Shown piece after piece: positions 1 through 9,242 of a stretch of 64,000 bases of DNA (its first letter is position 1; each line of letters starts with the position of its first letter). A model generated the notes under the pieces. The model saw only the letters and a list, made by a program, of their open reading frames with translations, made no database searches and was not told where the DNA came from. Made by a program: the position numbers and the translations under genes. Source of the stretch: Clostridiales bacterium (GTDB lineage: Bacteria; Bacillota; Clostridia; Christensenellales; Aristaeellaceae); NCBI GenBank assembly GCA_016930575.1, contig JAFGGL010000028.1, positions 50,053-114,052 of the forward strand. The letters run 5' to 3'.

Positions 1-23
1 GCAGGAAAAAAGCCCCGAAACCC

Positions 24-548
24 ATGAAGATCATCGCGCTGTTCCTGCCGCTTTTGGCCCTGCTCTATTTTTTGGCGACCAGGCTCCTGCTTGTCGGCGT
101 CAGCACCCTGCTGATCGCCGCTCACGGCTTGCTTTGCTTTTTGTCCTGCTTTATCCTGTCGCTGTCGTATACCAATCCGCGTGTCGCGCGAATCGTGAGC
201 GGCGTGATCAACGGCGTTCTTTTCCTTGTTCTTCTATATGTTTCCGCAGCGACGGTTTTCTTCACGATGTTTTCGCTAAAGTTTGACAACAGCATGGTCA
301 TCCGGCAGGTAAAGTCACCCGAAAAATCCTATACGGCGATTCTCTCAAGCGTCAACCAGGGCGTACTGGGACGATATTCGCTTGTGGACGTTGAGTATGA
401 TTATTCCATGATCGATCTCGGGTTCGGCCGGTTCCAAAAAACAGCGAGGCTTTACGCCGGCGAGGGGAATGAATACACAACGATACGCCTGGAATGGGAA
501 GACGACCATACCCTCCTGATTAACGGGGAGGCCTATGCTGTCGAGTAG
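24..548 (+). CDS. Membrane protein, possible DUF5412-like, unknown function
   Basis: A 174-residue protein. The first ~90 residues are very hydrophobic and look like three membrane segments; the remainder is a small extracytoplasmic domain containing 'SPEKSYTAIL' and ending 'LLINGEAYAVE', a layout resembling the DUF5412 family (family call from memory, weak). There is no in-frame stop between the window edge and the ATG, so the true start could lie upstream; a purine-rich GGAAAAAAG stretch ~10 bases before the ATG may be its ribosome binding site. It converges on purB. Function unknown. Confidence 0.65.
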   Translation: MKIIALFLPLLALLYFLATRLLLVGVSTLLIAAHGLLCFLSCFILSLSYTNPRVARIVSGVINGVLFLVLLYVSAATVFFTMFSLKFDNSMVIRQVKSPEKSYTAILSSVNQGVLGRYSLVDVEYDYSMIDLGFGRFQKTARLYAGEGNEYTTIRLEWEDDHTLLINGEAYAVE

Positions 549-594
549 GCGTTTGTTTGCCTGATCACGGCCATGTTAAGTTCATGATTCCCGC

Positions 595-638
595 GCGAAA
601 CCGCTGTCCGGGCGGAGAGCCCGGCCGGCATGTTTCGC
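595..638. terminator. Hairpin between convergent genes
   Basis: A nested inverted repeat: outer arms GCGAAAC/GTTTCGC, inner arms CCGGGC/GCCCGG around GGAGA. It lies in the 97-base gap between the stop of the membrane protein and the stop of purB. There is no clear T tract on either side, so a bidirectional terminator is inferred only from position. Confidence 0.4.
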
Positions 639-645
639 ACGTCTC

Positions 646-2076
646 TCAGACGTTCAGTTCCACGCCGTCCGCCATACGGTCTTTGTTCGCTTCCAGCAGC
701 GGATCGACGACGGTCTTGATGAAGGTTTCCACCTGTTCGGCGCTGCGGCCGGTGAAGTTTTTGGGCTCCAGCAGCGCGTCGATCTCGGCTTTCGTCGTTT
801 TGAACGCCGGATCGGCGGCGATGCGCTCCAGCAGGTCGTTTTTTTCGCCGTCCTGCTTTACCTTTTTGGCGGCCTCCTGCGAGAGCACGCGGATTTTCTC
901 GTGCAGCGCCTGGCGGTCGCCGCCCTTCTTGACCGCAGCCATCAGGATGTTTTCCGTCGCCATGAACGGCAGCTCCGCCATCAGGCGCGCGCGGATGACC
1001 TTTTCGTATACCACCAGCCCGCCGGTGACGTTCATGAAGATGTTCAATATCCCGTCCACAGCCAAAAACGCCTCCGCGACCGCCACACGGCGGTTGGCGC
1101 TGTCGTCCAGCGTCCGCTCAAACCACTGCGTACCCGCGGTGACCGCGGCGTTCAATTGGTCGACCATCACGTAGCGGCTGAGCGCGGAGATGCGCTCGCA
1201 GCGCATGGGGTTGCGCTTGTACGCCATCGCGGACGAGCCGATCTGCCGGTCCTCAAACGGCTCCTCTATTTCTTTGAAGCTCTGCAAAAGCCTTAAATCA
1301 TAGCTGAACTTGCTGGCCGTCTGCGCGACGCCGGACAGCGCCGACAGCGCCTGGAAATCCACCTTGCGGCTGTAGGTCTGCCCGCTGACGGGCACGACAT
1401 ATTGAAAACCGAAATCGTCCGCGATATCGCGCTCGATCCGGTCGATCTTCTTCCCGTCCCCAAGCAGTTCCACAAAACTCGCCTGCGTGCCGGTCGTGCC
1501 CTTGCTGCCTAAAAGCGGAAGTGTGGAAAGCCGGTGGTCAAGTTCGTTGACGTCCATCACCAGCTCGTTCATCCACAGCGTGGCGCGCTTGCCCACGGTG
1601 GTGGGCTGGGCCGGCTGCAGGTGCGTGTAGGCCAGCGTGGGCACGTCCTTATACTGCGCGGAAAAATCACGCAGGTTTTGGATGACCCTCAGCAGCTTGC
1701 CGCGCAGCAACTCCATGCCCTGCTTCATCACGATGATGTCGGTATTATCCCCCACGTAACAGCTGGTCGCTCCCAGGTGGATGATGGGCTTTGCCGCGGG
1801 GCATTGCAGGCCGTAGGCGTACACGTGGCTCATCACGTCGTGCCGGGTTTCCTTTTCCCGCGCCTCGGCGTCGGCGTAGTTGATATCGTCCGCGTGCGCT
1901 TCCAGTTCCTTTATCTGCGCGTCCGTAATCGGCAGCCCCTGCCGCTTTTCCGCCTTCGCCAGGCTGATCCAGAGCTTCCGCCAGGTGCGGAACTTGTTGT
2001 CCTCGGAGAAGATGAATTGCATCTCCTTGCTCGCGTAGCGCGTCGAAAACGGGCTCATATACTTATCACGCTCCAT
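646..2076 (-). CDS. purB: Adenylosuccinate lyase
   Basis: 476 residues. It cleaves SAICAR to AICAR and adenylosuccinate to AMP, the only purine enzyme used in both parts of the pathway. The fumarase/aspartase-superfamily signature GSSAMAYKRNPMR lies near residues 280-292, and THLQPAQPTTVGKR near 151-164. Length and wording ('KGTTGTQASF', 'SGQTYSRKVD', 'EEPFEDRQIGSSAM') resemble the longer eukaryote-like ADSL branch rather than the ~430-residue Bacillus type. The start is set by AGAAGGAGAATGCAGG before MERDKYMSPF; a further in-frame ATG 36 bases upstream lies before this site. It is the last gene of the purine operon, separated from purL by a hairpin array. Confidence 0.95.
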   Translation of the reverse strand: MERDKYMSPFSTRYASKEMQFIFSEDNKFRTWRKLWISLAKAEKRQGLPITDAQIKELEAHADDINYADAEAREKETRHDVMSHVYAYGLQCPAAKPIIHLGATSCYVGDNTDIIVMKQGMELLRGKLLRVIQNLRDFSAQYKDVPTLAYTHLQPAQPTTVGKRATLWMNELVMDVNELDHRLSTLPLLGSKGTTGTQASFVELLGDGKKIDRIERDIADDFGFQYVVPVSGQTYSRKVDFQALSALSGVAQTASKFSYDLRLLQSFKEIEEPFEDRQIGSSAMAYKRNPMRCERISALSRYVMVDQLNAAVTAGTQWFERTLDDSANRRVAVAEAFLAVDGILNIFMNVTGGLVVYEKVIRARLMAELPFMATENILMAAVKKGGDRQALHEKIRVLSQEAAKKVKQDGEKNDLLERIAADPAFKTTKAEIDALLEPKNFTGRSAEQVETFIKTVVDPLLEANKDRMADGVELNV

Positions 2077-2093
2077 CCTGCATTCTCCTTCTC

Positions 2094-2230
2094 TTGGGGC
2101 TATGCGCCCCAAACCCCCGGTTAAGGGCTATCAGCCCTTAACAATCCCCCCTTTTGACCGCGCATTGCGCGGTCAATTGTGGGGTTCAGGGGCACTGCCC
2201 CTGATCAGGGTCATAGGGATAAAATCCCTA
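2094..2230. repeat. Hairpin array 1 (purL-purB gap)
   Basis: Five short inverted repeats in a row: TTGGGGC-tat-GCGCCCCAA, TTAAGGGC-tatca-GCCCTTAA, TTGACCGCGC-att-GCGCGGTCAA, TCAGGGGC-act-GCCCCTGA, TAGGGAT-aaa-ATCCCTA. It is the same modular layout as the arrays at 8401, 22779, 43202, 49463, 50809, 55520 and 59409. It lies inside the purine operon, so it cannot be a full terminator unless purB has its own promoter. Confidence 0.85.
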
Positions 2231-2235
2231 TCGTC

Positions 2236-5200
2236 CTACTTGAAATACTTCACGCCGTTCTCAAAGATCGGCTGGCGGATGTTGCCGGGGACGTTCTTGT
2301 AAAGGTTCCTGCCGGTGCGCTCGGTGTGCGCCATCTTGCCCAGCACGCGGCCGTCGGGCGAGAGGATGCCCTCCACGGCCATCGCGCTGCCGTTGGGGTT
2401 GAAGCGCAGGTCCATGGTCGGGTTGCCGGAAAGGTCCACGTACTGGGTGGCGATCTGCCCGTTTGCCAGCAGCGAGGCAAGCAGCGCATCCGGACACACG
2501 AACCGCCCTTCGCCGTGGCTGACGGGGATGGTGTGGATGTCGCCGATGTTTGAGCCCTTGAGCCACGGGCTGTTGTCCGACGCGACGCGCGTGCGCACCA
2601 GCATGCTCTGGTGGCGGCCGACGGTGTTAAACGTGAGGGTGGGGCAGTCGGCATCCGTATCGATGATCCGTCCATAGGGCACCAGCCCCAGCTTGATCAG
2701 CGCCTGGAAGCCGTTGCAAATGCCAAGGATCAACCCGTCGCGCTCCTTCAGGAGTTCCGTCACGGCTTCGGCCATCTTGGGACTTCGGAAGAACGCGGTG
2801 ATGAACTTGCCGGAGCCGTCCGGCTCGTCCCCGCCGGAGAAGCCGCCCGGGAACACGATCATCTGCGCGTCGCCGATAAGCGCGGCCATCTCGTCCACGC
2901 TGCGGGAGACGCGGTCGGGCGTCAGGTTGTTCACCAGCGCGATCACGGGCTTCGCGCCCGCGCGCTCCAGCGCGCGCGCGGTATCCGCCTCGCAGTTGGT
3001 GCCGGGGAAGGTCGGGATGACCGCGCGCGGCCTGGCGCACCTGATCGCCGGCGCCGCCCAGATATCGGCTGAAAACGCGGCGTCTTCCACGATCTCGCCC
3101 GCGCCCCGGAACGGAAACACGGGTTCCAGTTTGCTTTCGTACGCTTCCATAAGCGCGTTCAGATCGTGTGTTTCGCCCTGATAAGCCAGCATAAAGGCTT
3201 CCGTCGTCACGCCCAGCCTTTCGCCGACGGCGGCAGTGCCGCCTGCCAATTCGATAATGATGCTTCCGATCTCCTGTGTGAACAGGTCGCGGTCGAACGT
3301 TTCATCCACCTTGACGCCGATGCGGTTGCCGATCGCCATCTTGAACAGCCCCTCGGCGGCGCCGCCGAAGCCGACGGCCCACGCGGAAACCACGCGTTTA
3401 TCACGGATCAGCCCGTATAAGGTATTCAAGGTCTGCATGAAGGTTTCCTTGTTCCAGGGCAGGTAACGTAGCTCGTGCCCCGCCGCCTTGAACTCGGGCG
3501 AGATCACGTCTTCCGCCTTCCCCAGCGCCACGGCGAACGAAACCAGCGTGGGCGGCACGTGCAGGTCTTCAAACGTGCCGGACATCGAATCCTTCCCGCC
3601 GACGGCGGCGACGCCGAAATCCAGCTGCGCGGAAAGCGCACCCAGCAGCGCCGCGAACGGCTTACCCCAGGTTTCGGGATCAATGGTCATGCGCTGGAAG
3701 TACTCCTGAAAGGTCAGGTAGGCTTTCGATACGTCAAAACCGCTCGCCGCAAGCCTGCACAGGCTTTCGGCCACGCTCTGGTACGCGCCCTCGTACGGGC
3801 TTTGCGCCATCAGATGCGGATGGAAGCCGTAGGCCATGCCGGAGCAGGTGCCGGTCTCGCCGCGCTCCACGGGCAGCTTGGCCGCCATAGCCTGCGCGGG
3901 GGTTTTCTGCATCTTGCCGCCGAACGGCATCAGCACCGAGGCCGCGCCGATGGTACTGTCAAACCGTTCCGCAAGCCCCTGTTTGGAACAGACGTTCAGA
4001 TCGGATACCATGCTTTTTAGCTTTTCCGCGACCGTTTCGCCCGCGAACGGCACGGGTTCGATTGCGTCGTCCGGCACCGCCGCTTTTGCGTGCTTTTCCG
4101 CGCCGTTGGAATTGAGGAAATCGCGCGCGATGTCGACGATCTCCCTGCCGCGCCAGCCCATGCGCAAACGCGGTTCTTCCGTCACCTCGGCGACGATTGT
4201 CGCCTCCAAATTCTCTTGATTTGCAAATCCGATGAACGTTTCCGCGTCCTGCGCCGCCACGACCACGGCCATGCGCTCCTGGCTTTCGGAAATGGCAAGC
4301 TCCGTGCCGTCCAGCCCCTCGTATTTCCGTGGCACTTTGTCCAGGTCGATCCGCAGCCCGTCGGCCAGCTCTCCGATGGCCACGCTCACGCCGCCCGCGC
4401 CGAAGTCGTTGCAGCGCTTGATGAGTTTCGTCACGTTCTCGTCGCGGAACAGCCGCTGCAGCTTGCGCTCGATGACCGGGTTGCCCTTCTGCACCTCCGC
4501 GCCGCAGCTTTCCAGGCTCTCCAGTTTATGGCTCTTGGACGATCCCGTCGCCCCGCCGCAGCCGTCGCGTCCCGTGCGCCCGCCCAACAGGATGACGACG
4601 TCGCCCGGCATCGGCTTTCCACGCCGCACGTGCGAAAGCGGCGCCGCGCCGACCACCGCGCCGATCTCCATGCGCTTGGCAACGTAGCCCTCGTGATAGA
4701 GCTCATCCACAAGCCCCGTCGCAAGCCCGATCTGGTTGCCGTAGCTGGAGTAGCCCGCCGCAGCCGTCGTCACGAGCTTTCGCTGCGGCAGCTTGCCGGG
4801 AAGGGTATCCTTCACGGGCATAAGCGGATCGCCCGCGCCGGTCACGCGCATCGCCTGGTACACGTACGTGCGGCCCGACAGCGGATCGCGGATCGCGCCG
4901 CCGATGCAGGTCGCCGCGCCGCCGAAGGGCTCGATCTCGGTGGGGTGGTTGTGCGTCTCGTTCTTGAACATGAGCAGCCACGGCTCGGTCTTCCCGTCGA
5001 TCTCCGCGTCGATCACGATGGAACAAGCGTTGATCTCCTCGGAAATATCGAGGTTTTTAAGCCCCCCGCGCGCCCGCAGCGCTTTCGCGCCGATGGTGGC
5101 GATATCCATGAGCGTGACAGGTTTGTTTTCCCGTCCCAGCTCTTTTCGCAGGGCAAGATAGCGCTTGAACGCCGCTTCCACGGCGGGTTTCCCGATATCC

Positions 5201-5901
5201 ACGCCGTCGATCACCGTCAGGAACGTGGTATGGCGGCAGTGGTCGGACCAGTAAGTGTCCAGCATCCGGATCTCGGTCAGCGACGGATCGCGCCCCTCGC
5301 CCTTGAAATACGCCATGCAGAACCTGAGATCGTCCGCGTCCATCGCCAGCCCGTACTCCCGCACGAACGCGGCAATTTGATCTTCGTCCATCGCGGTGAA
5401 GCCGGACAGGATTTCCACATCCCCCGGTGCGTCGTACCGCTGTTTCAAGGTATCCTTTTCAGCCAAATCCGCCTCGCGGCTCTCCACGGGATTGATGAGA
5501 TATTTCTTGATTTTTTCGATAGCTTCGGCGTCCGGTTCGCCTTCCAATAAATAAATCTTCGCGGTGCGCACGGCAGGCCGCTCGCCGCGGCTGACGAGCT
5601 GCACGCATTCCTCGCAGCTGGCCGCGCGCACGTCGAATTGCCCGGGCAGCGCTTCCACGCCTAACACGCGCGCGTCCGTTTCAGGCAGGTCGAACATGAA
5701 GTCGTCTGTCTGCGGCTCGTAAAACACGATGGGTAAGCACTGCTCAAACAGCGCTTTGTCAACGCCCTCGATATCGTAGCGATTGAGCACCCGAAGCCCC
5801 GTGAGGCTCTTGATCAGCAGAATATCCCGAAGTTCCTTGAGAAGCGCCTTCGCTTCCCCGTCGTACCCCGCCCGTTTTTCCGTGTAAACGCGAAAAACCA
5901 T
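2236..5901 (-). CDS. purL: Phosphoribosylformylglycinamidine synthase, single-chain
   Basis: 1221 residues; converts FGAR to FGAM using glutamine and ATP. The synthetase part (about 1-955) carries 'ETHNHPTEIEPFGGAATCIGG' type ATP/FGAR-binding sequence and 'GGVSVAIGELADG'. A class I glutaminase follows (about 959-1221), with the nucleophile in LGICNGFQAL (Cys ~1062) and conserved HGEGRF and AHTERTGR. All activities sit in one chain, so no purS or purQ is needed and none is present. The size and order fit the clostridial single-chain clade. It starts two bases after the purD stop, suggesting translational coupling. Confidence 0.96.
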   Translation of the reverse strand: MVFRVYTEKRAGYDGEAKALLKELRDILLIKSLTGLRVLNRYDIEGVDKALFEQCLPIVFYEPQTDDFMFDLPETDARVLGVEALPGQFDVRAASCEECVQLVSRGERPAVRTAKIYLLEGEPDAEAIEKIKKYLINPVESREADLAEKDTLKQRYDAPGDVEILSGFTAMDEDQIAAFVREYGLAMDADDLRFCMAYFKGEGRDPSLTEIRMLDTYWSDHCRHTTFLTVIDGVDIGKPAVEAAFKRYLALRKELGRENKPVTLMDIATIGAKALRARGGLKNLDISEEINACSIVIDAEIDGKTEPWLLMFKNETHNHPTEIEPFGGAATCIGGAIRDPLSGRTYVYQAMRVTGAGDPLMPVKDTLPGKLPQRKLVTTAAAGYSSYGNQIGLATGLVDELYHEGYVAKRMEIGAVVGAAPLSHVRRGKPMPGDVVILLGGRTGRDGCGGATGSSKSHKLESLESCGAEVQKGNPVIERKLQRLFRDENVTKLIKRCNDFGAGGVSVAIGELADGLRIDLDKVPRKYEGLDGTELAISESQERMAVVVAAQDAETFIGFANQENLEATIVAEVTEEPRLRMGWRGREIVDIARDFLNSNGAEKHAKAAVPDDAIEPVPFAGETVAEKLKSMVSDLNVCSKQGLAERFDSTIGAASVLMPFGGKMQKTPAQAMAAKLPVERGETGTCSGMAYGFHPHLMAQSPYEGAYQSVAESLCRLAASGFDVSKAYLTFQEYFQRMTIDPETWGKPFAALLGALSAQLDFGVAAVGGKDSMSGTFEDLHVPPTLVSFAVALGKAEDVISPEFKAAGHELRYLPWNKETFMQTLNTLYGLIRDKRVVSAWAVGFGGAAEGLFKMAIGNRIGVKVDETFDRDLFTQEIGSIIIELAGGTAAVGERLGVTTEAFMLAYQGETHDLNALMEAYESKLEPVFPFRGAGEIVEDAAFSADIWAAPAIRCARPRAVIPTFPGTNCEADTARALERAGAKPVIALVNNLTPDRVSRSVDEMAALIGDAQMIVFPGGFSGGDEPDGSGKFITAFFRSPKMAEAVTELLKERDGLILGICNGFQALIKLGLVPYGRIIDTDADCPTLTFNTVGRHQSMLVRTRVASDNSPWLKGSNIGDIHTIPVSHGEGRFVCPDALLASLLANGQIATQYVDLSGNPTMDLRFNPNGSAMAVEGILSPDGRVLGKMAHTERTGRNLYKNVPGNIRQPIFENGVKYFK

Positions 5902-5903
5902 AC

Positions 5904-7175
5904 TTACTCCTTCAGCGCTTTTTGTCCGATGTCGTGCCGCATATACGCCCCGTCAAAGCTGATCAGGTGCGCGGTGGCGTAGGCGCGGTTGACGGCTTCC
6001 GTTAGCGTATCGGCGACCGCCGTTACGCCAAGCACGCGCCCGCCGCTGGTCACGATGCGCTTGCCGTCCTTCTTCGTGCCCGCGTGGAACACCCAGGCGT
6101 CCGGCTGCCGTCCGGCCTCCGGAAGCCCGTAGACCGGCTTGCCCTTTTCGTACTTCACCGGATACCCGCCGGACGCAATCACCACGCAGCAGGAGGCCTG
6201 ATTGGAAAACCGCACGTCCGCCTGCTTGAGCGTGCCCGCCGTCACATGCCGCATGATGGAAAACAAATCCGTTTCCAGCAGCGGCAGCACCGCCTGCGCC
6301 TCGGGATCGCCGAAGCGGCAGTTGTATTCGATCACCTTGGGGCCGTCTTTCGTCAGCATCAGCCCGAAGTACAGGCAGCCCTTGAACGGGCAGCCCTGCG
6401 CGTTCATCGCGCGTACGGTGGGCAGGTAGATCTCCTCCATGCATCGTTTGGCGACGGCTTCGGTGTAGTAGGGGTTGGGCGCGATCACGCCCATGCCGCC
6501 GGTGTTCAGGCCCCTGTCGCCGTCCAGCGCGCGCTTGTGGTCCATGGAGGACACCATGGGGACGATCGTTTCCCCGTCGGTGAAACTCAGCACGCTGACC
6601 TCCGGACCGGTGAGAAATTCCTCGATGAGGATGCGCCTGCCCGCCGCGCCGAATTTATCCTTTTCCATCATCTCGCGCACGGCTTCGGCGGCCTCGGCGC
6701 GTGTCTGGCAGATCAGCACGCCTTTGCCCAACGCCAGCCCGTCGGCCTTCACCACGATGGGCGCGGGCTGTTCGGCGATGTAGGAAAGCGCCTGCGCCAT
6801 GTCGTCAAACACCCGGCTTTTGGCGGTGGGGATGCCGTAGAGCTCCATCAGCTTCTTGGCAAACACCTTGCTGCCCTCGATGCGCGCCGCCGCCTTGTCC
6901 GGGCCGAATGCCGGGATGCCTTTTTGTTCCAGCAAATCCACAAGCCCCATGCACAGGGGATCGTCCGGCGCGACCACCGCGTAGCCGATCTGGTTGGCTT
7001 CCGCCCAGTCCGCAAGGATTTCGATATCCGTCGCCGCCACGTTCACGTTCTCGGCCAGCGCGGCGGTGCCGCCGTTGCCCGGCGCGCAGTACAGCTTTTC
7101 GATCTCGGGGCTCTCGGCGAGCTTTTTGATAATGGCGTGCTCACGTCCCCCGCCGCCGACTATCAGTACTTTCAT
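5904..7175 (-). CDS. purD: Phosphoribosylamine-glycine ligase
   Basis: 423 residues, ATP-grasp enzyme joining glycine to phosphoribosylamine to give GAR. The N-terminus MKVLIVGGGGREHAI is the family hallmark; GGMGVIAPNP and EYNCRFGDPE are the conserved ATP-grasp and metal-binding segments. The open frame extends 25 codons upstream, but that extension would overlap the end of purH; AGGGGAGGGTGCAC directly before the chosen ATG decides the start. It sits 19 bases after purH and 2 bases before purL. Confidence 0.96.
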   Translation of the reverse strand: MKVLIVGGGGREHAIIKKLAESPEIEKLYCAPGNGGTAALAENVNVAATDIEILADWAEANQIGYAVVAPDDPLCMGLVDLLEQKGIPAFGPDKAAARIEGSKVFAKKLMELYGIPTAKSRVFDDMAQALSYIAEQPAPIVVKADGLALGKGVLICQTRAEAAEAVREMMEKDKFGAAGRRILIEEFLTGPEVSVLSFTDGETIVPMVSSMDHKRALDGDRGLNTGGMGVIAPNPYYTEAVAKRCMEEIYLPTVRAMNAQGCPFKGCLYFGLMLTKDGPKVIEYNCRFGDPEAQAVLPLLETDLFSIMRHVTAGTLKQADVRFSNQASCCVVIASGGYPVKYEKGKPVYGLPEAGRQPDAWVFHAGTKKDGKRIVTSGGRVLGVTAVADTLTEAVNRAYATAHLISFDGAYMRHDIGQKALKE

Positions 7176-7194
7176 GTGCACCCTCCCCTGGGAG

Positions 7195-8373
7195 TTAATG
7201 ATGAAATAAGCGCAGGCCTGTAAAGGACATGACCATTCCATAGTGATCACAAGCTTCTATCACCTCAGGATCGCGCTTTGAGCCGCCAGGTTCTGCGATA
7301 TATTTTACGCCGCTCTGCGCCGCGCGGTCGATGTTGTCCGCAAACGGGAAGAACGCGTCGGAGCCCAGGCTCACGTCCGTGTTCCGTTTGAGCCACGCGG
7401 TCTTTTCGTCTGCCATGAACTCTTTGGGTTTCTCGGTAAACAGCGTCTCCCATGTGCCGTCCGCGAGCACCGTGGCCAGGCTTTCGTTGCTCACGTATCG
7501 GTCGATGGCGTTGTCGCGGTTGGGATTGGGAACGTCGTCACGGAAGGGGAGAGACAGCGCCTTTTCGTGCTGGCGCAGCCGCCACACGTCCGCCTTGTCG
7601 CCCGCCAGCCGCGTGCAGTGGATGCGGCTCTGCTGCCCCGCGCCGATACCGATGCACTGGCCGTCCTTGACGTAGCACACGGAGTTGGACTGCGTGTATT
7701 TCAAAGCGATCATCGAAATCGCAAGGTCGCGTTTCGCGCTCTCGGGCAGGGTTTTTTTCTTCGTCACGACGTTTGCAAAGAAATCATCGTCGATCACAAG
7801 CAGGTTTCGGTTCTGCTCGAAGGTGACGCCGAAGATATTCCTGCGCTCCAGGCCCTTCGGTTCGTAATCCGGGTCGATTTGCACGATGTTGTACGTGCCC
7901 CGGCGCTTGGATTTCAATATCTCCAGCGCCTCCGGCTCGTACCCCGGCGCGATGATGCCGTCGGACACCTCCGGCTTGATCAGCTTCGCCGTGGGTACGT
8001 CGCATACGTCGGAGAGCGAGATCCAGTCCCCGAACGAGGACATTCGGTCCGCGCCGCGCGCGCGGGCGTATGCGCAGGCCAGGGGGGAAAGCACCATGTC
8101 CGCCGGTACGAAGTAGATCTTCCGAAGCGTATCCGAAAGCTCCGTGCCGACCGCCGCGCCCGCGGGGCTGACGTGCTTGAAGCTCGTTGCCGACGGCAGG
8201 CCCGTAGCTTTTTTCAGCTCGCGCACCAGCTGCCAGCCGTTGAACGCGTCCAGAAAGTTGATGTACCCCGGCCGCCCGCACAGTACTTCAATCGGCAATT
8301 CGCCCTCCGCCATGAAGATGCGCGCGGGCTTCTGGTTGGGATTGCAGCCGTACTTGAGCTCCAGTTCTTTCAT
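7195..8373 (-). CDS. purH: Stand-alone AICAR transformylase (PurH C-terminal half)
   Basis: 392 residues. It formylates AICAR to FAICAR with 10-formyl-THF. Only the transformylase half of bifunctional PurH is present; the ~190-residue N-terminal IMP cyclohydrolase domain is absent and the gene has its own start and ribosome binding site. Catalytic Lys-His lie in SFKHVSPAGAA (about residues 63-73). Long stretches such as YARARGADRMSSFGD, SDVCDVPTAK and IGIGAGQQSRIHCTRLAGDK read like animal ATIC rather than typical bacterial PurH. The missing cyclisation step is supplied by the PurO-type gene just upstream. A hairpin array separates the two. Confidence 0.93.
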   Translation of the reverse strand: MKELELKYGCNPNQKPARIFMAEGELPIEVLCGRPGYINFLDAFNGWQLVRELKKATGLPSATSFKHVSPAGAAVGTELSDTLRKIYFVPADMVLSPLACAYARARGADRMSSFGDWISLSDVCDVPTAKLIKPEVSDGIIAPGYEPEALEILKSKRRGTYNIVQIDPDYEPKGLERRNIFGVTFEQNRNLLVIDDDFFANVVTKKKTLPESAKRDLAISMIALKYTQSNSVCYVKDGQCIGIGAGQQSRIHCTRLAGDKADVWRLRQHEKALSLPFRDDVPNPNRDNAIDRYVSNESLATVLADGTWETLFTEKPKEFMADEKTAWLKRNTDVSLGSDAFFPFADNIDRAAQSGVKYIAEPGGSKRDPEVIEACDHYGMVMSFTGLRLFHH

Positions 8374-8400
8374 ATCTATCTCCTCTCAGATGGGGACGTT

Positions 8401-8538
8401 GGGAGCTATGCGCTCCCAGGCCCTCCACCCAAGGGCCATCGGCCCTTAGGCATCCCTCTATTGACCGCGCAATGCGCGGTCAAAGGGGGGTTCAGGGGCA
8501 CTGCCCCTGATCGTGGCTTTTAGGGGTGAAACCCCTAA
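8401..8538. repeat. Hairpin array 2 (purO-purH gap)
   Basis: Five consecutive hairpins in the same order as array 1: GGGAGC-tat-GCGCTCCC, AAGGGCC-atc-GGCCCTT, TTGACCGCGC-aat-GCGCGGTCAA, TCAGGGGC-act-GCCCCTGA, TTAGGGGT-gaa-ACCCCTAA. The last module overlaps the stop codon of purO. Modules 1, 2 and 5 differ from array 1 on both arms, preserving pairing. It is a second copy inside the purine operon. Confidence 0.85.
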
Positions 8539-9242
8539 GAGTGCTTGTTCACGATGCGGGTCTGCACCTCGTCTTTTGCCGCGTCGATGATGCGCACGAA
8601 GAGGCTGACGTGGTTATCCGGGTCGAGGGCGTTCCAGAGTTTGGCGGTGAATGAGTCGATGTTTTCGCTGCCGAGGCCGACGGGGATAGGCTCGCCCGTG
8701 AAGCTCGGCAGGGGATCGTCGTCGGTTATGTAGGTCGAGATAAAATGTCCTTCTCCCGGCTGGGGTGCTGCGTAATCGAAGAAGAAGTGCAGCGGGGATT
8801 CATTCAAACCAGCCTTGAGGATGGACAGCTTGTAGTCCATGCCGCAATCCGTTACCTTGAGCAGCCCCGAGATGCGCGGGGTGAAGTTGGGCCGGTCCGG
8901 TTCGAACGTGCGCGTGCGCAGCGCGTCCTCGAAGGTCCTGCCCGCCGCAAGCGCGTTAAACACCGTGTCGGTTTGGTCGCCGTTGGTAACGATGGTGGTT
9001 TCGCTGTCGAACACCCGCACGGGCGCGTAGATGATCAGGCTGGGGTCTGTGAGCTTGGACGCGTCAAACGCCTCGGTAATGATTCCGCCGTCCTTTTCGG
9101 TGAAGACGCGGTTGCGGCTGTTTTCGCTCCGCCCCATGATGAAATACGCGATCAGCGCACGTCCACCCGCGGTGCAGCCCAGCAAGATACCCCGCCCGGG
9201 GTAGGGGTTGCCGGACAACAGGTCAAAGATGGTTTTCGTCAT
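8535..9242 (-). CDS. purO: IMP cyclohydrolase, PurO type
   Basis: 235 residues; cyclises FAICAR to IMP, the final step of IMP synthesis. The N-terminus contains NPYPGRGILLG and IMGRSENSRNRVF, the most recognisable part of the PurO (IMP_cyclohyd) family first known from methanogens, unrelated to the PurH cyclohydrolase domain. Length fits the family (about 200-240). Its first four bases overlap the end of purN (ATGA), so it belongs to the operon. Placed next to a PurH lacking its cyclohydrolase half, its role is well supported by context. The purO symbol is by family resemblance, not experiment. Confidence 0.9.
   Translation of the reverse strand: MTKTIFDLLSGNPYPGRGILLGCTAGGRALIAYFIMGRSENSRNRVFTEKDGGIITEAFDASKLTDPSLIIYAPVRVFDSETTIVTNGDQTDTVFNALAAGRTFEDALRTRTFEPDRPNFTPRISGLLKVTDCGMDYKLSILKAGLNESPLHFFFDYAAPQPGEGHFISTYITDDDPLPSFTGEPIPVGLGSENIDSFTAKLWNALDPDNHVSLFVRIIDAAKDEVQTRIVNKHS

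Noticed and set aside
557..1174. Large frames opposite purine and other operon genes
   Set aside because: In GC-rich DNA, long antisense frames are expected; they lack ribosome binding sites and recognisable domains, while the opposite strand codes for known enzymes.
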